In this document: positions 1 to 13,500 of the stretch, piece after piece
How positions within the stretch are numbered: position 1 is the first letter of the stretch
How the letters are laid out: each line of letters opens with the position of its first letter
NCBI GenBank assembly: GCA_038380435.1
Contig: JAWZYU010000017.1
Location: 19,653,283 to 19,717,282, forward strand
Origin: Ryuthela nishihirai
Lineage: Eukaryota; Arthropoda; Arachnida; Araneae; Heptathelidae
DNA length: 64,000 nt
Direction: 5' to 3'
Position numbers and translations under genes: made by a program
Notes under the pieces: model-generated
Told to the model about the DNA's origin: nothing
Seen by the model: only the letters and a program-made list of their open reading frames with translations
The model's database searches: none

Positions 1-880
1 TTTATAGCCATATCTATAATGTGTGATGAATCAAAGAATTCAAGCTGTGAGTATTAATGTTATAAAGTACAGACAGTTTTTATTAGAGTAACATCTTTCA
101 TCAAAAATATGGGAAAGTATTAATGTAAAATAAGACATAATTATGAAAGTTACATGTTGATGTCCAATTTCTCTTCTGCTATTTACAGTATGTATTTGGC
201 TATATTTATATTATATTTGAATTATATTCTTCAATCAATAATGATAATTTTACTTCTATAATTTTTATGAATACAGATGTATGTTGATAGAATATGTTTA
301 CATTCATAAACATATAACCTACATTTTACATATGAGTATAACTCTTATAGGTCAGTAGGAAGTTAAATTCCAAGCTGTGCATTTTCTGAAATTTAACCCT
401 TTAATGAAAAATTCCTTGTATAAGTATTTATAGCATGGAAAACCAGAACAAACTACATAAAGCTTCTAGGTTATCTCTGCCCTTTGTGTAGAGGAGTACC
501 TACTTCCCTCTTAAAAATAAAATTATATGAGGGTATTGCTATAATTTTTGGCATATGATTCACAGATTATATGTTAAAAGTGAAAAAATTGTGGGCTGCA
601 TATGTGTAGCTTTAACAAGCTCAACCTTCTCCCTCTCAGTTTCACATGGGTCCTGCTGAAACATAACAATGCTGATTGATCAGGTGCATTTTATGACTTT
701 TTGCTGTTGACCATGATTCAAGATGTCCTAAATTTCGGGATTCAGGTTACTCATTTCTGCTGAACACTGTGTACATTCTTGTTAACGTTTATTATTTCCA
801 ATATCCCCCCCCCCCCTCCATAGGGAATATTGTGAAAATGAAAAAGTGTTAGTTAGACCTCTGATTTTAAATTTAAAGTC
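1..880. other. AT-rich stretch without recognised features
   Basis: No coding, RNA or clear repeat signature was found. A C tract occurs near 806-818 and a ttaaccctttaa word at about 394, but no matching opposite end was seen for a TTAA element. Confidence 0.6.
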
Positions 881-912
881 ATGAAAAAGTCTGAAGAAAT
901 CATTAATAATGA

Positions 913-1331
913 TGGGGCTAAGATGACTCGGTTGGTAGCACAACAGGCTCTAACCTGCAATTCCCAGTTTCGAGTCCTTTCTGGGCCAGCATTGAGATTT
1001 ATCTCTGCAAAACTCCTTGCCCTGCCCTTGCTCAGTAGGAGACATTGTTGGTCTTGGAATGGCTGCCATCCATTGAATGGGACATATCTCTGTGTTCAGG
1101 AGAGCCGTACCTAGTACTTGTTAAATAACATGATGGATGGCCTTGACGGGAGGATACTATCTGTCCCCTAACAGCTGTCCAGTGGGTTCCCTCTCCCAAC
1201 CTTCTTCTGAGCCCTGGGGGGGGGGGGGTGCTCAGAAGAAGTTCAACCTTTCTTCTGAGCCTTCTGAGACCTTGTGACCTGGTCATTTAGCCCATTGTGT
1301 GCAAAAAGTGTCACTTGAGGGTAAAACAACC
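913..1331 (+). mobile_element. SINE A copy (tRNA-derived)
   Basis: SINE A consensus in this window: a tRNA-like head with an A box (tggctcagtcgg) and a B box (ggttcgagtcc), an anticodon-position CGT in a Met/Thr-like frame, then about 300 bp of body ending gtaaaacaaccca. This copy keeps a worn head (tttcgagtcc), the body phrases ggagagccgt and gatggccttgacggg, and carries a G tract and a small internal duplication of cttctgagcc near 1200-1260. Confidence 0.8.
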
Positions 1332-1436
1332 TGATGTTAATCATAAAATAGTAAAATTATTTAAAATCATCAAAAAAAATACATTCGTCTTTGGAGAAAA
1401 AGTAAAAAAAGTTTGCATAAGTAGACGATGACGAAT

Positions 1437-2190
1437 GCATCACCATGGACTTCCAGCCTGGCCATTCTTAGAAGAAAACCTTGCTAGATGGATTGTTTTC
1501 AATACGATGTTCAGGTAGATGACAGCTGTCAAAGTTTGCTCTACAGAGATAATTAGTCCAAGTGTTCCCCAAGAAAATATTGTCCAGACTATCACACTTC
1601 CTCCAGCCACCTGATCCATCCCACAGTACACCCAGGTGAGAAGGCTTCTGTGGGTAAACATCGCACACAAGCTCATCCGTCCACATGGTGTAACAGAAAA
1701 CGGGATTCATCTGGCCATGTGACCCTCTTCCAGTCTTCTATGGTCCAATGTCGATGATTACGTGCCCACTGCAACTGTTGATGACAGTGAACAGCTGTGA
1801 GAATAGACACACAAATGGGTCTGTGGCTGCGGAGATCCATATCCAAGAGCTTATGGTGAACTGTGTGTTCAGACACATTGAGCCCTTTACCACAATTGAA
1901 ATTATGGGTAATGTCAGCTACAGTAACCTTCCTGTTTCTGCGGACAAGATGAGATAGACTGCACTGACCTCTGACATCAATGAGGCATGGCCAGGCCACA
2001 CCTTATCGACAGCTCAAAGTGTCACCTGTTTCGGACCATCTTTGATAGGTACTACTGCATAGTGTGAGCAGCCTACAAGCATTGCTGTTTCAGAGATGCT
2101 CTTACCAAGGTGCCTTGCCTTAAGGATCTGGTCTTTATCGAAATCAGATAAATCCTTTGCTTTTCCCATGTTGAGACTAAACGAAATACT
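1437..2190 (-). pseudogene. Tc1-type transposase remnant, 3' truncated
   Basis: Minus-strand frames read [20 protein letters not shown] (N-terminal helix-turn-helix, near 2169) and then VTVADITHNFNCGKGLNVSE...DLRSHRP. The DDE-domain start follows as WKRVTWPDESRFLLHH (first catalytic Asp) and SVIVWTIFSWGTLG. The copy ends before the QQDNAPxH and NPIEHLW blocks, so the second Asp and the Glu are missing. Several frame changes are present. Terminal inverted repeats were not found. Confidence 0.85.
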
Positions 2191-2370
2191 GCCTGTGAGA
2201 ACTCCGAGCCAGGTATTATATATATATATCATTTGCGACCTTGGCACGGCGTCCATTTGTGATTGGCTGCATGCACTCTTTGTATAATGCAGAGGTGGTG
2301 TTTATTGGCTGATCAGTGTATGTGACTGTAATGTGAAACAGAAAATTAAAAATGTACTCATACAATCATA

Positions 2371-2754
2371 GGCAGGGGGGTGGCTCAGTCGGTAGCACAC
2401 CAGGCTCGTAATCTGCAGTTTCCAGTTCGAGTCATGCCTGGACCAACATTGAGATTTATCTCTGCAGTACTCCCCGTTCTGACCACGGTCAATAGGAGAC
2501 ACTGATGGGCTTGGAAAGGCTGCCATCCATTGAATGCGATATTAAGCCATGGCCCCATGTGCAAGTGAGCCATACCCTGTGCACGTTAAAGAACATGCTG
2601 GATGGCCTTGACAGGAAGTTACCATCTGTCTCCCAACAGCTATCCAGTGGATCCCCTCCCCCCAACCTTTTCTGAGCCCTCAGGGTCCTTGTGACCTGCC
2701 AGTTTAGCCCATTGTGTCCTAAGAAGTGTTGCTCAGAGGTGAAGCAACCCAACC
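2371..2754 (+). mobile_element. SINE A copy with target duplication
   Basis: Near full-length, from tggctcagtcggtagcacac to gaagcaaccc. It is flanked by 12-bp direct repeats with one mismatch (catacaatcata 2359-2370; catataatcata 2755-2766). This shows the family moved by target-primed retrotransposition. Confidence 0.88.
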
Positions 2755-3153
2755 CATATAATCATACACCTTTGGTTAATATAAAATTTTATTGTCACCA
2801 TAAATTGCGGTCACTGAAAGTTTACTAAAATCTGGCAGTAATATTTTATATTATAGTACTTTCTACATTTATGTCAACTTTGCTTTTAGTCTACTCTTAT
2901 ATAATTTAAAGCATGTTGTTTTACACAGTGAATAAAACTTCCAGTTATGTTTTTTTAATCTGAAGGAAGTTTAATATTTGTTATTGGTGTTTTTCTTAAC
3001 ATTAATTGAAAAATGTTTAGACAGTTGTGTAATTTTGTTAATAATAAAATATTTCTGATGTGATGCAAGATATATATTTTTATGTGGGTTCATTATAATT
3101 GATTTATAAGGTACTGCAAGCATTTGCATTATTGTACTGATTAACAGTTGGGG

Positions 3154-3536
3154 TTGTGTTATTTTACCTCTGAGCAGCACTTTTTTGCACACAATGGGCT
3201 AAATGGCCAGATCACAAGGACCTTGAAGGCTCAGAGAAGATTGGGAGAGGGGACCACTGGAACAGCTATTGAGAGGCTGATGGTAGCCTCCCATCAAGGC
3301 CATCCAGTGTGTTCTTTAACATGCCCAGGGTATGGCTCTCCCATACATTGGGCCACGGCTTAATGTCCCATCCAAAGGATGGTGGCCTTTCCAAGCCCAT
3401 CAGTGTCCCCTGTTGACCAAGGGCAGGGTGGAGGAATTTTTCCGAGATAAATCTTGACGCTGACACAGCTGGCACTCGAACCTGGGAACTGCAGATTACT
3501 AGCCTGGCATGCTGCTGACTGAGCTACCTCTGCCCC
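3154..3536 (-). mobile_element. SINE A copy with perfect target duplication
   Basis: Minus orientation, complete from head to tail, flanked by identical 12-mers taacagttgggg at 3142-3153 and 3537-3548. It is the best-defined copy for setting the family ends. Confidence 0.9.
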
Positions 3537-3548
3537 TAACAGTTGGGG

Positions 3549-5080
3549 AAAAAGATAGTAATGCACTAGTTATTTAATTATTGCATACTGAATTTTCTTG
3601 AAATTCAAACTTTCTAGCTTGTAATACTTTCAGTCTCATATTCAGAAATATAGATTATCTGACAAGGGGCTGACATTTATCCGAAAACAAGTATTTGTAG
3701 TTAAAAAATAATGGCAATAAACAGTTTGTTGACATAAATTCAGATTTTTGGTATAGTAAATATCATCCAGAATTGAAAGTATTAAATATTTGACTCTTGT
3801 TTTCACTGAGATAGTTATGAAAATAGTGAACAGTTTACAGCCATTAAAGAAACTCTTGTTATGCATTCTCTGAAATGTTGATATACTGAATATGTTCTTT
3901 TTCCTCTTCTACTCAATGGGGAAAAGACCCACTTAATTAGATGCAAAGTGTTAACGTTCATTATTCACTATAAAGACTTAAAGCAATGAAAATTAATGTA
4001 TATAGCTTTCAACTGAGTAGTATTTATTGAAAGTTAATTAATAAAATTATCACAGTAATATATTGGCATTCAACTGGAAAGAAACCAAAATATTTTTCAA
4101 ACTTTTAAAGAAATTGAAATATGTTTTTGTATTATTATTATATGATGCTGAGTCTGCTACTGGAATATGATTTCATATATTTCTTTGAAAATGAAGATTG
4201 TATTGATCAGCTGATTTATCTTAAGTGCTTCCTTAAACTAAACAAATTTAATCTGTAACTGTAGAGATATGAACATAATTCTCATTTAACAAAAAATGAT
4301 TTTAAGTTACTAATTTCTTCAAATTCTGTTGCAATTTTTTTAAGTGCATAAATTGCCAAATTCTTAGCAAGGTGTGTTCAGTGGAAAAAAATACCACTGT
4401 TCAAGTAATGGTTTGCAAAATGGAGACAGAACACTTAGTGTACTTTACTATTAACTTGCCTCATTGAAGACTGACATTTAGGCAGTACTAGTGAAAGAGC
4501 TTATACTGCTAGGTAGGTAGGTCTATTGAGCATAGAAGTAAAACTTATGTAAACCCCTTTTGCAGTTTTCTAATTAAGCTGAGATTGATATGTATTACTA
4601 ATTCAAGAGTATTACTGTAATGTTTGCCAAAGCCATTTTAAATATTTTTCATAATGTTTCATCATTTGGTCATCCATTATTGTATCATGTGTATATATAT
4701 ATATCTACTATGAATATCCATTTGCTGGGTCATAAGGGATCATTTTAAAGTTCTTCATATTTTTGAACTGAAAGTTATTAAGTGGATAAAATTTATTTTG
4801 TGGTGTATATAATTACATTGATTTGGTGTTTGTATCATGTAAAATGTGCTGTGTTAAGTATTTCTTTGATATTTTTAATATTTTTATGCATTTTTAATCA
4901 TGTAATGAGGTGTCTAAAATAAAAATATTAACTGTTAATTGTATGCCTAATGTAAAGAGCTGTAGGCAGAGTTAATAAGAAACATTTAATTTAGATCCAT
5001 GATAAAGTTTTTCTAGAATGAAAGTTAGAGAACAAAAATTTATTTTTATATGCTACAATCAACAGTGTAAATTATATATA
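3549..5080. other. AT-rich stretch without recognised features
   Basis: Only short open frames and simple TA runs. Nothing recognised between the SINE A at 3154-3536 and the hAT MITE at 5089. Confidence 0.6.
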
Positions 5081-5088
5081 TCTTAGAT

Positions 5089-5378
5089 CAGTGTTTCTCA
5101 ACTAGTGGCACACATATCCTTAGGGATACATAAGAAATGTCTGGGAGAAATTGGTATTCTCTTTCATTTGGCAGGGAAATGTCTGAATTTTTATTTTAAG
5201 TTTTTAATTTTTTTTTTTTGTACATCCAAAACCAACTAGTTACAATTGTTTAAACTGATTTGTTATAATGGTAGAAAAAAAATTGTGTGTTTGAAAATTT
5301 TAGGTAACTTAAAGTACTTCAGAAAATTTTACTAATAACAGGTGGTACTTTATATACGAAAAAGGGTCAGAAACACTG
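5089..5378. mobile_element. hAT-type MITE
   Basis: A 290-bp noncoding element with ends cagtgtttctcaac and gtcagaaacactg, the classic hAT terminal form. It is flanked by an 8-bp target duplication with one mismatch: tcttagat at 5081-5088 and ccttagat at 5379-5386. No transposase coding is seen inside. Confidence 0.88.
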
Positions 5379-5819
5379 CCTTAGATCATAACTCCATAAA
5401 TATTTTCTATTGTTTTGTTTAAGATATAGCAGTAAGAATGCTTCTTCATCATTAAATGGAATTTATCTCAAAAGACATATTTCCACTCTGTACAGTTTTT
5501 TTTTCGACTGATATCTGTTGTGTGCAGTTTATATTATTATTACAAACTACACATCCTTCTATTGAAATTGCCCAGCCAGAAGGAGAGATCGGATTTGCAT
5601 GCAAATCAGCATGTGAGTGCAGGGCAGTGATATATATGCAAATGATTAGGTTTCCATGACAAACACAGTATCTGTGGAAGATCACAGGATGAATGCTAAG
5701 CTGCTATGCCAAATGCCTCGAGCTCTGTAGTTCTTTGCAACAAGCTACAAAAGAGTGCTGATAGCAGATATTGAAGATGAAGTATAGAAGATACCATGAT
5801 AACCCTTTGACTAACTATG

Positions 5820-6835
5820 TTAGCAGCTGGAAATGCTTGAGCATGGTCGGATTATAGGGCTGTGTGAAAATCGATGATCTGCCATAACACCATACATGAG
5901 GGCTGCAGTGCAAGGACAGCCTGACATCCTTGGCACCAATGATTTTAAGAAGGTACTCGGCTTCATTGTAGAGGGTCAGACATTAACAGTCACACAACAG
6001 CACTGGTGAATCGCTGAATTCTTCAACAGCTGATAGTAGACTCCACACATCTGTAGATACCACTCAACAAACTGTAATTACTACCATGAGATCCCATCAC
6101 GGCCAGTACGATTGCCAGAGACTGGCAGATGCATGACTTGATATCCATTGCCTAAACTGCCCTTGACCAGACACCTCTATCAGGCTTGATTGAACTGGTG
6201 TCAGGTTAGTGCTCCCTGAAGGAGGAATGTAGCCCAATGCATCCTGTGTAATTGATTCCTGGTTCTGCCTGGGTGCCGATGATTGTTGCATCCACCTCTG
6301 GAGACAACATGAGAAGAAAGTAGATCCTGCTGTCACCTACAAATGCTATACTTTTTCCCCACAGGGTGACCTTATTTGGGGAGCCATCAGTTATGACAGC
6401 AGGTCACCTCTGGTACTTGCATTTGGTAATGTAAATTTAAATTTTCTAATAATTCTATTACCTGGCAATACATCAATATCAGTGACCATTTTTGAGGGGA
6501 TATCTCTAATGTCATCCTTTCAGCAAGATAATTCTCTCCCACATACTACTGACATCTCCAGGACTTGTCAACAAGACACTCAGACGGTTGTGACCTGCCA
6601 TATCCCCAGACCTGTCACCCATCGAGCATGTTTAGGACAATTGGTTATTGCCTGCAAGCCCACCCTCAAACAGCCCGAAATACAACCATGCTGAGGGACC
6701 ACATACAAGTGGCATGGTGGGGCATCTGTAATAACACCATTAGAAATGTTGAAGCTCCTAAACTGCAATGTGTAACAAATATATTTCGAACCATTACAGT
6801 TTCATTATGTATTAAAGGACGTACATTTTAAACTG
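5820..6835 (+). pseudogene. Tc1-type transposase remnant
   Basis: Plus-strand frames give LIWGAISYDSRSPLVLAFG (near 6370), then SFQQDNSLPHTTDISRTCQ (second Asp), SPDLSPIEHV (Glu), and a C-terminal piece with ARNTTMLRDHIQVAWWGI. The upstream part to about 5820 is collinear but heavily decayed. At least three frame changes or stops separate the pieces. It differs from the other Tc1 copies in the window, so a separate family is likely. Its ends are not resolved. Confidence 0.82.
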
Positions 6836-7490
6836 TATGCCATATGTTGAGCTGTGAGGAAATCATGTCATGTCTCTGATCATCTCTGTCTGTCACGAGT
6901 TTCAGAAGATTCCATCTACTCTTTCTAGGTGGAGCAATTTCAATGGCAAGCAGTGTGTTTTAAACACATAAAATTGTATAACATTATTACAGAATGAAGT
7001 TGGAGTTTAAATTCTTGCCTTCTTGAGTTTGTTCTTTTTATTTTTACAGTATGATGCACCCTATTTAAAACATTGTAACTTTATCCCATACACTGTGTAT
7101 AGAAAAGTGCATGATGTAGTTAACCCTTAGTAGTTCTATATGTTTTCATTGCCATATTTAGTAGCAAAAATTTCAACATTTAACTTCTTTTAAAATATTT
7201 GATTTTAAAAAATTTGTTAACTCTTTTACTCTAATTGTATTTAAAAAAGTTTAGGGGGTTGTACTAGTTATGGAACATACTAATAACTCATGGTCATTTT
7301 AGCTTATTCTACTATCTGCATTATGCAGCTTTAGTTCCACCCATTACAAACTTTCTCATTTCAAATCATTTGCATATTGCAGTAAACCAGTATCTGATAC
7401 ATTTCTTATGTCTATTTATAAATCTCACCAAATACAAGCATATAAACAGATAGCAAGCATTTTGTGATCCAACTGTATACAACTGAGGAA

Positions 7491-7690
7491 GAGGGGTTTG
7501 GCTCAATTGTTAGCATGTCAGGCTTGTAATCTGATGTTTGCAGATTTGAATCCCAACACTGTGTTGAGATGTTCTCTGCTAACCTCTATTCTGCCTTTAG
7601 TGGGAAAGATTACACTGATGGGTTTGGAAAAGTTCTCATTCATCAGATGTGACATTAAGCATGTCCCTTTGTGAAGGAGAACAATATCAT
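7491..7690 (+). mobile_element. Diverged, 3'-truncated SINE A
   Basis: The head (gtttggctcaattgttagca, then tttgaatccc) and the first half of the body (actgatgggtttggaaaa) are recognisable. The tail is absent. Confidence 0.65.
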
Positions 7691-7865
7691 GTGTAGTCTT
7701 CATTATTGATCAATTGTAATGATGAGAGGGAATACATTTGGTGAAAGAATATGTCACTTTATTAGTAGACAACTAGATTTGATTGTTCATCCTGTTAGGA
7801 AAGCACAGTCACTATGTCCAATCCACATAACCTTTTCACTGCCTAATTAATCCTCCATTATCTGT

Positions 7866-8290
7866 GGGCGAGGGTGGCTCAGTCAGTAGTGCGCCAGACT
7901 CGAGGGGCGGGGGTGGCTCAGTCGGTAGCGCGCCAGGCTCGTAATCTGTAGTTCCCAGGTTCGAGTCCCAGCTGGGTCAGCGTTGAGATTTATCTCCGCA
8001 AAATTCCCCGCCCTGCCCACGGTCAGTAGGGGACACCGATGGGCTTGGAAAGGTCGCCGTCCATCGGATGGGATGTTAAGCCATGGCCCCGTGTGTGGGA
8101 GAGCCATACCCTATGCACGTTAAAGAACACGCTGGATGGCCTTGACGGGAGACTACCATCTGTCTCCCAACAGCTATTCCAGTGGGTCCCCTCCCCCAAC
8201 CTTCTCTGAGCCTTTGGGGTCCATGTGACCTGGCCATTTAGCCCCTGGTGTGCAAAAAAGTGCCGCTCAGAGGTAAAACAACCCAAACAA
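7866..8290 (+). mobile_element. SINE A copy with duplicated tRNA-like head
   Basis: A complete SINE A from 7903, preceded by a second partial head at 7866-7902 with a 37-bp offset (gggtggctcagtcagtagtg versus gggtggctcagtcggtagcg). The body is close to consensus, so this is one of the youngest copies. The tail ends aaacaacccaaacaaccca. Confidence 0.88.
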
Positions 8291-8299
8291 CCCAAATCA

Positions 8300-9580
8300 T
8301 TTTTTGTTTATTACTGAAGCCAATATAGCAAAATAATATACAAAAAGCCAATATAGAGCAGTGCACTCAAAAATAAAGATCGTGTTTTCTGCATGCATTA
8401 ACTTTAGCTGAATGTGGCAATTAAAGAGCATTGAAATTCTGATAATATGGGATAAATTTCATAGTGGTAAAAAGATAAAAGAGGAATTCAATTGCTGTAG
8501 GTAAAATGGCAGCCAAAGGGTTAAACCACTTGTGAAAAGCTAAATGTAATTAGCAGCTTTTAGTTTGCCATGTCATCTCTCATCTGTTGTTTTTTTGCAT
8601 GCCATTTGTTTGTGTGTCAGTTTGAGATATAACTTCCATACTACTGGGGAGGGCAATTGGAACGCATTCTGCAACAAATGGTGAGTGATATATTTCTAAA
8701 AATAAAAATTCCTCTTTTCCTTCTCAAAAGAAGAAAACATAAGCCTTATTATTTTAACCATAATGCTTTTGAATTCTATACACATGAATGTGGCAGAAAA
8801 GAAACAAGACTGCACATATAAACTTATATAATTCCCCCTCACCAATGAAATAGATTTGATACCTGCTTAGGATGATTTTTTTCTTGTTCTAACAACCAGT
8901 CATATTCAGATCTGGTGAATAGTATTTGTATAATAAGACATGTTATTGCCCTTGCCAAAAAAAAAATGTGATCAACACAATGTGTTTGTCACGACAACAC
9001 TCTTTCTCATTCCATATTATCAGTGAAGCAGTTTTTGATCCAAACCAAATCACAATTAAGGAACACCAAACAATAAGAAGTTTAATGAAAGGGACCCATT
9101 TTGACAATATGAATCAAACAACGGGGTGTAATGACAGAGCACCTAAAGAGCCTTCCCAAAGAGGACTTTCAAAAATGTTTCTAAAGCATGTAGAAGTGCA
9201 TTAGGGAAAATTGGGAGTACTTTAATGGAGCAACTTTTTTTTTACCACACTTCATATGGTTGTAGTTATAATTGTATTCATTTCTTAAAAAATTTCACCA
9301 CTGATCCCTTGTTTCTTTATATATATACATATACTAAACTTATGATGTTCCTCACACAACCAAATCATAATTATTTGAAATTCCCTGCCATTCCAAAAAT
9401 ATTAGACCTTACAGACCCAATCTAAAGTCCTTAAAGACCCCAATCTAAAGCAGAAGTTATGGTGAAATAAATGCCTAGCTATTGGTATATTTCATTGCCT
9501 TTTTTTCTTATTTGTAAACATAGACACATTTGAGTGTTGAAGGCATTTATAAAAAAAACTCTCTAAGTTAATAATTTTCT
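8300..9580. other. AT-rich stretch without recognised features
   Basis: Holds a 92-codon plus frame at 8926-9204 with no recognisable motif. Otherwise nothing supported. Confidence 0.55.
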
Positions 9581-9587
9581 AAGAAAT

Positions 9588-9760
9588 AGTCAAGCTGTTG
9601 GTATGCTTGACCATAGAGAATGAACCTCAGTTCAAATCCTGGATAGAACATGAGTTTTCTTCTGATGTCTTTCCACTGAGGCCTTCCTTTGTAGGTCTTC
9701 TTTATGGTGTATGATACTGACAGGCTCCTGTCTGGCCTTTGTGACAAGTGGATTGTGCGA
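9588..9760 (+). mobile_element. Diverged SINE B copy
   Basis: SINE B consensus in this window: a tRNA-like head (gccgagtggttagcacgctt ... gggttcgagccccgga) and a roughly 120-bp body (ctgctgaggtcctgccatcc ... gcagctgcttgagggggtat). This copy keeps gttcaaatcctggat, ggtgtatgatactgacaggc and ctcctgtctggcc. Confidence 0.65.
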
Positions 9761-9779
9761 AAAGTAATTTTTTTCACAT

Positions 9780-10580
9780 AAAATATTTTTGTGATGGTTC
9801 ATAAAACCATTAAATTATGCATTTATGTAGTTTCTTATTTTCCGTACTATTGAGATTTGTGTACAATGTTGAATGTAATTTTACAATATGTTTGACTATT
9901 ATATACTAAGGTAGGGGATGTAAATAGCGGTTTTGGAACTGGTTTTATACTGTGGGGCAAACCAGTGCTCAAATATACAAAGTGCAGTAGTATTTGACAC
10001 CAGAAGAAATGTTAAATTGTATTATTCTTTCCACGTTTGGAAATTTATAGGGTAAGTATTAGCACTCTAATAAAATCATTCAGAATGTTAGTTTAAAGCA
10101 GTAGATGTATGGACAAAAGTAGTATTTTGTCCTTAAATGTAAATTACTGCACAAGTAACCAACCCTCCACTCTATTACGATACCATTGAACATAAATATG
10201 ATTGTACATCATTCCAACATGCTCTCTAAGTGCCTTATAATGTTAATATATTTACATTGATTGAGATTTATGTATTTTATGCAGATACAAATATAATGTA
10301 AAAATGTAAGTAAATTGTTTACTCTTATGTAAATGTCATGGAAGTCATTACACTATTTCTAGTTATTTCATATAAAAGCTATATTATATGTATCGTAAAA
10401 TAATTGCAGTCACTTCTCCATAGTGATATGAAAAAACATTTTTAGCAGCATATCTAACACACATTGGATAAGTTCAGAGTTGTATTTTATAAACCTTTCA
10501 CAAAGAACTAAAAATCTAGTAACAATGAACATTAGTTTTGCCCCACTCTTGAATTTTTATCAATGTAATAATGTTGCTAA
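9780..10580. other. AT-rich stretch without recognised features
   Basis: Intergenic sequence up to the 3' tail of LINE copy 1, with no repeat or coding signal that I can support. Confidence 0.55.
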
Positions 10581-10582
10581 TG

Positions 10583-13500
10583 TCATCATCATCATCATCA
10601 TCCTCAAGCAGCCATGGGCTACGGAGGTCCAACCAAACCGTGCAATTTAGTTCTCCAAGCAAGTCTATCCTGAGCTACATCTACTGCATCTGGCCACTGC
10701 ACACCAATTCTAACAAGGTCTTGTTTGACATTGTCTGCCCACCGCATCCTAGGTCTCCCTTTCCTTCTGAGGCCTTTAGGCACACTGTTCATAACCCTAT
10801 TCGCCAATCTATAATTATTCATACGGGCAACATGGCCAAACCAACGGAGTCTCTCTCTGCACAATATGCTGCTTAAAGGAGGTTGCAAACTCCTTTGCCT
10901 AATCTCATCATTAGTTACAAAGTTGAACCACCTAATGCCCAAGATACTACGTAAGCATCTGGAATCAAAAGCATCTAGTTTCCTGTTATCTTGTTTACAA
11001 AGTGTCCAAGTTTCACTACCATAACTAACCCTAGAAAGAACCAAACTATTATACAGTCTAATTTTAGTCTTTAGGTGTATACGCCTATTTCTCCACACTC
11101 TCCATAGGTTCTTAAAAGTCCCAGCAGCAATCCCTATTCGTCTGTTAATCTCATGCCGCACATCACCATTATCTGTTACATAGCTCCCAAGATAATTAAA
11201 CTGTGACACCTGCTCAAGACTGCAACCCTTCAGATTAACTGAATCACAGCCTGCCTGACCAATTTTCATCACTTTAGTTTTCTCTCTGTTTATAACCAAA
11301 CCTACTCTACTACCAGTCTCATCAACAGCTCGAATGAAAGAGTTCATCTCATCAACATCATTTGCCAAAAGGGCTAAATCATCAGCATAATCTAAATCAG
11401 AAATTTTCCTATCTCCAGCCCATTTAAGGCCAAAATCTTTCCCTTGAAGTGAATTTCGCATAACATAATCAATAACCAAGCTAAAAAGAAAAGGAGACAA
11501 AATGCACCCTTGTCGAACACCAGAAGTAATGCTAAACCAATTGCTACAAGCCTTACCAACTCTCACACACGACTCAGTGTTATTATAAAGAGCTTTCATA
11601 ATGTTAACTAACTTGTCTGGTATACCATATGATCTCACAATCAACCACAAATTATGACGATCAACAGAGTCAAAAGCCTTTTTGAAATCAACAAAGCTAG
11701 CAACCAAAGGTTTCTGAAACTCTAAACATTTCTCAAGAATCTGCCTAAGTGAAAATATCTGATCCACACATCCCCTACCACTTCTGAATCCACATTGCTC
11801 ATCACGCAATTGACTGTCAACCAGATTCTGAATTCTATTAAGCACAATCATGGAAAGAACTTTACCTGGAACAGAGAGTAGGCTGATACCCCTATAGTTA
11901 TCACAAGAACTGCGATCACCTTTTTTGAAAATAGGGATAACAATAGCTCTGGTAAAATCCTTAGGAACCATGCCTTTATCATAAAAGATATTCAGAATTT
12001 CAGTCATCCAAGTGGTAACCGAAACATTCCCAGCTCTAAGCATTTCCGTAGTAATTTCATCTACCCCTGGGGATTTATGAAGTTTAAGTTTAGAAACAGC
12101 CAAAATAACTTCAGATTGTGTTATAGGACCAACATTAAAGCCACCAATGCATCTATCATCATTGCAAACAATGGGAGTAGAACTAACTACATTGTTTAGA
12201 ACATCACTGAAATGCTCAGCCCACCTAGCCATGACAGAATCCTCCCCTTCTATAACCTTACCTTGTTTATCCTTGTATGCCTGTCCGTTTTCTACCACAC
12301 AAAACATTAACTATCTGGTACAGCTCTCTGCTGTTGTGCTGTCTAACTGCTTCCTCGGCTTTGTCAGCCAAACCATCAAGCCAAAGATTCTTATCAGCTG
12401 CTAACTGATCCTTTACAAGTTTATTAAGGTCTCTGTAATGCTTTCTATTAGGACTAGTAGGGTATTGATTAAGGGCATTCCTGCAGTTCTTTCTTTCCGA
12501 AATAAGCTCAAGTGCCTTATCACTCAGATAATTTTGCCTCTTCTGCTCCTTTTTTCCTAAAAGAGTACTGTTAGTGTCCAAAAAAGCCTGTTTAAAATGA
12601 TCCCATTCTTCCTCAACTTCAGTAGTAAGCAAACCATGACTGTCATAATGACTAAGTAACCTATCATGGTAAGCTTTGGCTATAACTGGATCTTTCAGAG
12701 CTTCAGTATTAAAAGTAAATTTTTTAACCCTAGCACAACACTTTTTAAGTTTAAGTTGCAACACACTTTTAACAAGGTAATGGTCAGATCCAATTTCAGC
12801 TCCCCTATATGCCCTGGTATTCCTAACAGAACTAGCCCATTTGCTGTTAATTAATATGTAATCAATCATATTCTTATGCAGCCCATCAGGTGAAACCCAT
12901 GTGTACTTATGTATGTCGCGGTGTTTGTAATAAGTGTTAGTTATTCTGAATCCATTGAGTTTACTTACCTGTAGGAGACGTTGCCCATTGCCATTGCAGC
13001 TACCAATACCAAAAGGGCCTATTACTCCTCCCCAAAGGTCAGAGTCAGTACCAACTTTGGCATTGAAGTCACCAAGAACAAGGGTAATATCTCCTTTCTT
13101 GACAGAATTCAAAATATCCTGAAGTTGTTCATAAAACCTATCCTTCTCATCCTCATCGGCATCCTCAGTGGGGGCATAACAGCAGATAACATTCAAGTCT
13201 TTAACGCTTGTCTGAAATTTTGCTGTAATAAACCTTTCATTAATGCACTCATATCCTAGAAGAGCATCGCTAGCGTGTCTGCTGAGAAGCAGACCCACGC
13301 CTTGGTGATGCTTATTGTCGTCCCTCCCTGAAAAGAGAAATTTAAGATTATTTTTAAGAATCTGACCTTTATCTGTCCATCTGGTCTCTTGCAAGCCAAG
13401 AATATCTAAATTGTAACGGTGGAATTCTTGTGTGAGGACATCAAGAGGAAAAGCTCTGTGCAGAGTCCTCACATTCCAACTACCTATGGAGAGAAAATGG

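Noticed and set aside
7125..8520. TTAA-CCCTTA ... AAAGGG-TTAA possible piggyBac-like element
   Set aside because: Only the first five end bases agree, and the interval holds two unrelated SINE copies and no other support.
10571..10876. Plus-strand Ser-repeat frame opposite LINE copy 1
   Set aside because: Antisense shadow of the LINE; the Ser run is the trinucleotide tail.
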